A program made the translations under genes and the position numbers. A DNA stretch of 7,600 nucleotides from an uncultured Clostridia bacterium. Lineage in GTDB: Bacteria; Bacillota; Clostridia; Peptostreptococcales; Acidaminobacteraceae. The notes under the pieces are model-generated. The model did not search any database. It was not told the DNA's origin and worked only from the letters and a program-made list of their open reading frames with translations. Position 1 is the stretch's first letter, and every line of letters begins with the position of its first letter. Shown here in pieces: positions 5,480 through 7,600 of this stretch. The stretch spans positions 1 to 7,600 of the forward strand of contig CALFKA010000023.1 in assembly GCA_937880545.1 (NCBI GenBank), read 5' to 3'.

Positions 5480-6406
5480 CTATTTCTTTTTTCGGTCTCG
5501 CTTCAGCCTTGCTATAAACTCTTCATGATCGATTGCGAAGTTACCGGTGACACTTCCATAGTCAGGGACGTCTTGGGTTACAACCGCCCCCATATTTAAG
5601 CGTGCCCCCTTCCCTATGGTGATGGCATTCCTTGTAGAAACATTCAGACCGGCCCAGACATCATCTTTAATGACATCCCGCCCACCGTAGATCACCCCAG
5701 CTGTAGACAAGACACGTTTTCCGATTTTTACACCATGAGCAACATATACAAAATTATCAATTTTCGAGTGATCCCCAACGACTGTGTCATCCCATACATA
5801 GATGCCGCGATCGACACAGGAATTCTGTTGGATCTCCACATACTCTCCAATGATAACACCACCATCGTGGGCAACCGGAATCACGATCTCTCCTGTATTT
5901 TTAAATTCAAACCCTACCCCGCCAATAACAGCACCTGCTCGAATGATGCTGTTATCACCAATGGTCGTGTTTTCGCGAATCACGACAAACTCTTCGATAA
6001 TGACATTTTTTCCTATGCGAACGTTGTGAGATGCGACGGAGCTAAGTGGATGAACACTGGCACTCTCATCGATCATGGACCGAAAGGAATCTCTTTTCAG
6101 TTGACCGGTTTTGGATAGGTGATTGTGAAGTTCAAAAAAAGTGTTCTTTGGATCTTCTACCACACAAAGTCCGAACGAGCGATCCGTCAAATCCTTTACT
6201 AGCTCTGACGTGGTAAGGACCATGGCAACATTATCAGGAAGATCTTCGACAAATTCTGAAGAAGCAACAAACACACACGTTTTAAAATCTACACTTTGCG
6301 TGGCTAGAGCAAGGACCTCGAACGGCTGCTCATTTATTGTCCGCAGTTGTATTCCCGGATGCATTTCTTCCAATATTACACTTAATGTAAGATCCTTCCT
6401 TTTCAT
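5480..6406 (-). CDS. LpxD-like left-handed beta-helix N-acyltransferase
   Basis: A 308-residue acyltransferase with the two-part LpxD layout: an alpha/beta N-terminal domain (about 1-112) and a hexapeptide-repeat left-handed beta-helix (about 114-285). The helix runs through NVRIGKNVIIEEFVVIRENT, then the LpxD-type loop IGGVGFEFKNTGEIVIPVAHDGGVIIG (161-187), then VEIQQNSCVDRG (190-201) and VYVAHGVKIG (220-229). H224 sits where LpxD has its catalytic histidine. True LpxD adds a 3-hydroxyacyl chain to UDP-3-O-acylglucosamine for lipid A. In a Gram-positive LCP operon the likelier job is acylation of an amino sugar for a surface polymer, but the substrate is unknown. The gene starts 16 nt after the LCP stop with a modest AGGTAGAG ribosome binding site and is followed by a terminator, so it is the last gene of its operon. 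Confidence 0.8.
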   Translation of the reverse strand: MKRKDLTLSVILEEMHPGIQLRTINEQPFEVLALATQSVDFKTCVFVASSEFVEDLPDNVAMVLTTSELVKDLTDRSFGLCVVEDPKNTFFELHNHLSKTGQLKRDSFRSMIDESASVHPLSSVASHNVRIGKNVIIEEFVVIRENTTIGDNSIIRAGAVIGGVGFEFKNTGEIVIPVAHDGGVIIGEYVEIQQNSCVDRGIYVWDDTVVGDHSKIDNFVYVAHGVKIGKRVLSTAGVIYGGRDVIKDDVWAGLNVSTRNAITIGKGARLNMGAVVTQDVPDYGSVTGNFAIDHEEFIARLKRDRKKK

Positions 6407-6422
6407 CTCTACCTGCTATTTC

Positions 6423-7508
6423 TTAGTAAAAGCCTGAAAAGTTACCAATTTTTCTGTTGATTCCTTCGACTGTATCGCTTGGCGAATAATCATCGAACTG
6501 GAAGAGCTGATTGTGTAGTTTTACTACATTGCTTGATAATGTATTTGGCACCGCATAATATGTGCCTTTTAGAGTTCCTTCCTTCTGATCAAACGGGAAA
6601 GAATATTCTTCGAAATCCCCAGATCCTTTCATGCCCTGGTACATTTTAAGCATAACCGGTACATCGCTATAGCCATAGGATGTCTGCACCGCCGGAAGAA
6701 CTTTCATTGCCATCTCATAAAGCTGTCCATAGCTAAGAGATTTCGCCTCTTTAAAAACATACTTAAGGATCTCGCGTTGCCGTGCATTTCTTCCTGTGTC
6801 CCCACCGGAGTTATATCGAACTCTTGCGTATATTAAGGCCTCTTCGCCATTGAGCTTTTGAACACCCGTACTACGTAAAGTCACTCCGCTTACAGCCATA
6901 TCTTTGAGCTCTGCTTGATCCACATCCACTTCTACGCCACCGATAACATCTACCAAAAGCTTCAAAGCGTTGAAGTCGAAGGCAACAAAGTCTCTAATGT
7001 CTAAATCCAGATTCATGTTAATCGCTTTTAACGTGGCAGCAGCACTCCCATAAGCAAAGTTGTGCCCCATTTTATCAAGAGCGTCTGTTGTCGGATTATA
7101 TAAAAGGGTGTCCCTCTGTATAGAGGTCAGGCTCATTCCCCTTGTCTCACTTATCGATAAAATCATCATGACGTCGGAGCGAACACCCGTATACCCTTCT
7201 CCGTCCACGCCAATAAGAAGTATGTTCTCCACTTTTTCTTTCTCTTCAAGGTAAGTTTTTACTTCTTCGTTCTCAACATTTAGGTTTGTATTCTCTTGAA
7301 TCCCAAGACTCTCATCATCTTTTGCATATTCTACCCGCTGAAGTGTTGGCAGGAAGTTTGAAGCGGCAACCGCACCTACAGCAAACACAAGTATCAACGT
7401 GAAGAAAACTTGAAATACTCTTCTTGCTTTACTCGTTTTTTTTCTGTCTCTCATACTCTTTTTTGGAGAACGTCTTGTCTCCTGCTCATTAGAGATTCTG
7501 TAGCTCAT
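6423..7508 (-). CDS. LytR-CpsA-Psr (LCP) family phosphotransferase
   Basis: A 361-residue membrane-anchored enzyme of the family that transfers lipid-linked teichoic acid, capsule or other glycopolymer to peptidoglycan. It has a basic cytoplasmic N-terminus (residues 12-30), one membrane segment (about 31-50) and an extracellular LCP domain (about 93-252). Motifs seen are ILLIGVDGEG (96-105), RSDVMMILSI (110-119), SIQRDTLL (129-136), KMGHNFAYG (146-154), DFVAFDFNALKLLVDVIGGV (173-192) and LNGEEALIYARVRY (219-232), followed by GDTGRNARQREIL (236-248). The conserved Asp and Arg residues (D112, R132, D133, R240, R243) that bind the pyrophosphate and metal are present. GGGAG lies 9 nt before the ATG at 7508. 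The gene begins 2 nt after the preceding stop codon and is probably translationally coupled to it. Confidence 0.93.
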   Translation of the reverse strand: MSYRISNEQETRRSPKKSMRDRKKTSKARRVFQVFFTLILVFAVGAVAASNFLPTLQRVEYAKDDESLGIQENTNLNVENEEVKTYLEEKEKVENILLIGVDGEGYTGVRSDVMMILSISETRGMSLTSIQRDTLLYNPTTDALDKMGHNFAYGSAAATLKAINMNLDLDIRDFVAFDFNALKLLVDVIGGVEVDVDQAELKDMAVSGVTLRSTGVQKLNGEEALIYARVRYNSGGDTGRNARQREILKYVFKEAKSLSYGQLYEMAMKVLPAVQTSYGYSDVPVMLKMYQGMKGSGDFEEYSFPFDQKEGTLKGTYYAVPNTLSSNVVKLHNQLFQFDDYSPSDTVEGINRKIGNFSGFY

Positions 7509-7510
7509 AT

Positions 7511-7600
7511 TTATAGGCTCCCAAAAATTTGTTTCAGTCTTATAAACAATTCTTCTATTGTAAGTACTTCTTTTTCAAAACCAGTGCGTTCCAACTCAAC
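7511..7600 (-). CDS. C-terminal end of an unidentified upstream gene
   Basis: An open frame enters from the right edge and encodes 29 residues ending in IEELFIRLKQIFGSL, then TAA at 7511-7513. It is rich in Glu, Lys and Leu and probably ends in an amphipathic helix. The stop lies 2 nt before the LCP start codon and the LCP ribosome binding site lies within it, which is typical of co-translated operon genes. I cannot assign a family from so short a fragment; a polysaccharide-biosynthesis role is only suggested by context. Confidence 0.65.
   Translation of the reverse strand, partial: VELERTGFEKEVLTIEELFIRLKQIFGSL

Noticed and set aside
5480..6406. Lipid A biosynthesis locus of an ordinary Gram-negative
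   Set aside because: No lpxA, lpxB, lpxC or fabZ neighbour is seen, and the adjacent LCP enzyme and the ribosome binding sites point to a Firmicute.

Overview
The window looks like the chromosome of a Gram-positive (Firmicutes/Clostridia-like) bacterium with moderate G+C. The grounds are a LytR-CpsA-Psr (LCP) wall-polymer ligase, two exported SH3b-type wall hydrolases, strong AAAGGAGG-type ribosome binding sites and sigma-A-like promoters. Every supported gene lies on the minus strand, so the order of transcription runs from high to low coordinates. No gene-free stretch exceeds 300 bases; the longest gap (3043-3272) holds a terminator, an extra hairpin and a promoter.

Region 1 (7600-5431): the end of an operon. 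An unidentified gene enters from the right edge and stops 2 nt before an LCP phosphotransferase gene. That gene is followed 16 nt later by an LpxD-like left-handed beta-helix acyltransferase. A hairpin with a U-tract closes the unit. The context points to assembly and attachment of a surface glycopolymer whose sugar may be acylated.

Region 2 (5430-1485): two separately transcribed genes for large exported peptidoglycan hydrolases. Each has a promoter and an intrinsic terminator. The first has a signal peptide, five SH3b modules, an Ig-like domain and a C-terminal CHAP domain. The second has a signal peptide, four SH3b modules split by a Pro-Thr/Pro-Glu linker, and a C-terminal phage-tail-lysozyme-like domain. 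The SH3b modules are close relatives in the two proteins but the catalytic ends differ, so together they could attack both the peptide and the glycan parts of peptidoglycan. The most unusual signals are here: an atypical SH3b variant, a gene-specific codon signature that suggests repeat expansion within each gene, and a shared AT-rich element upstream of both promoters.

Region 3 (1484-1): a CysQ/inositol-monophosphatase-family phosphatase gene, then a short gap with an orphan strong Shine-Dalgarno sequence and a 7-codon mini-ORF, then the first 150 codons of an oligoendopeptidase F gene. The pepF reading frame appears to go wrong near the left edge, at two A5 runs, which may be sequencing errors or real decay.

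I see no tRNA, rRNA, CRISPR array, insertion sequence or integrase. The phage-like catalytic domains are the only hint of phage ancestry.
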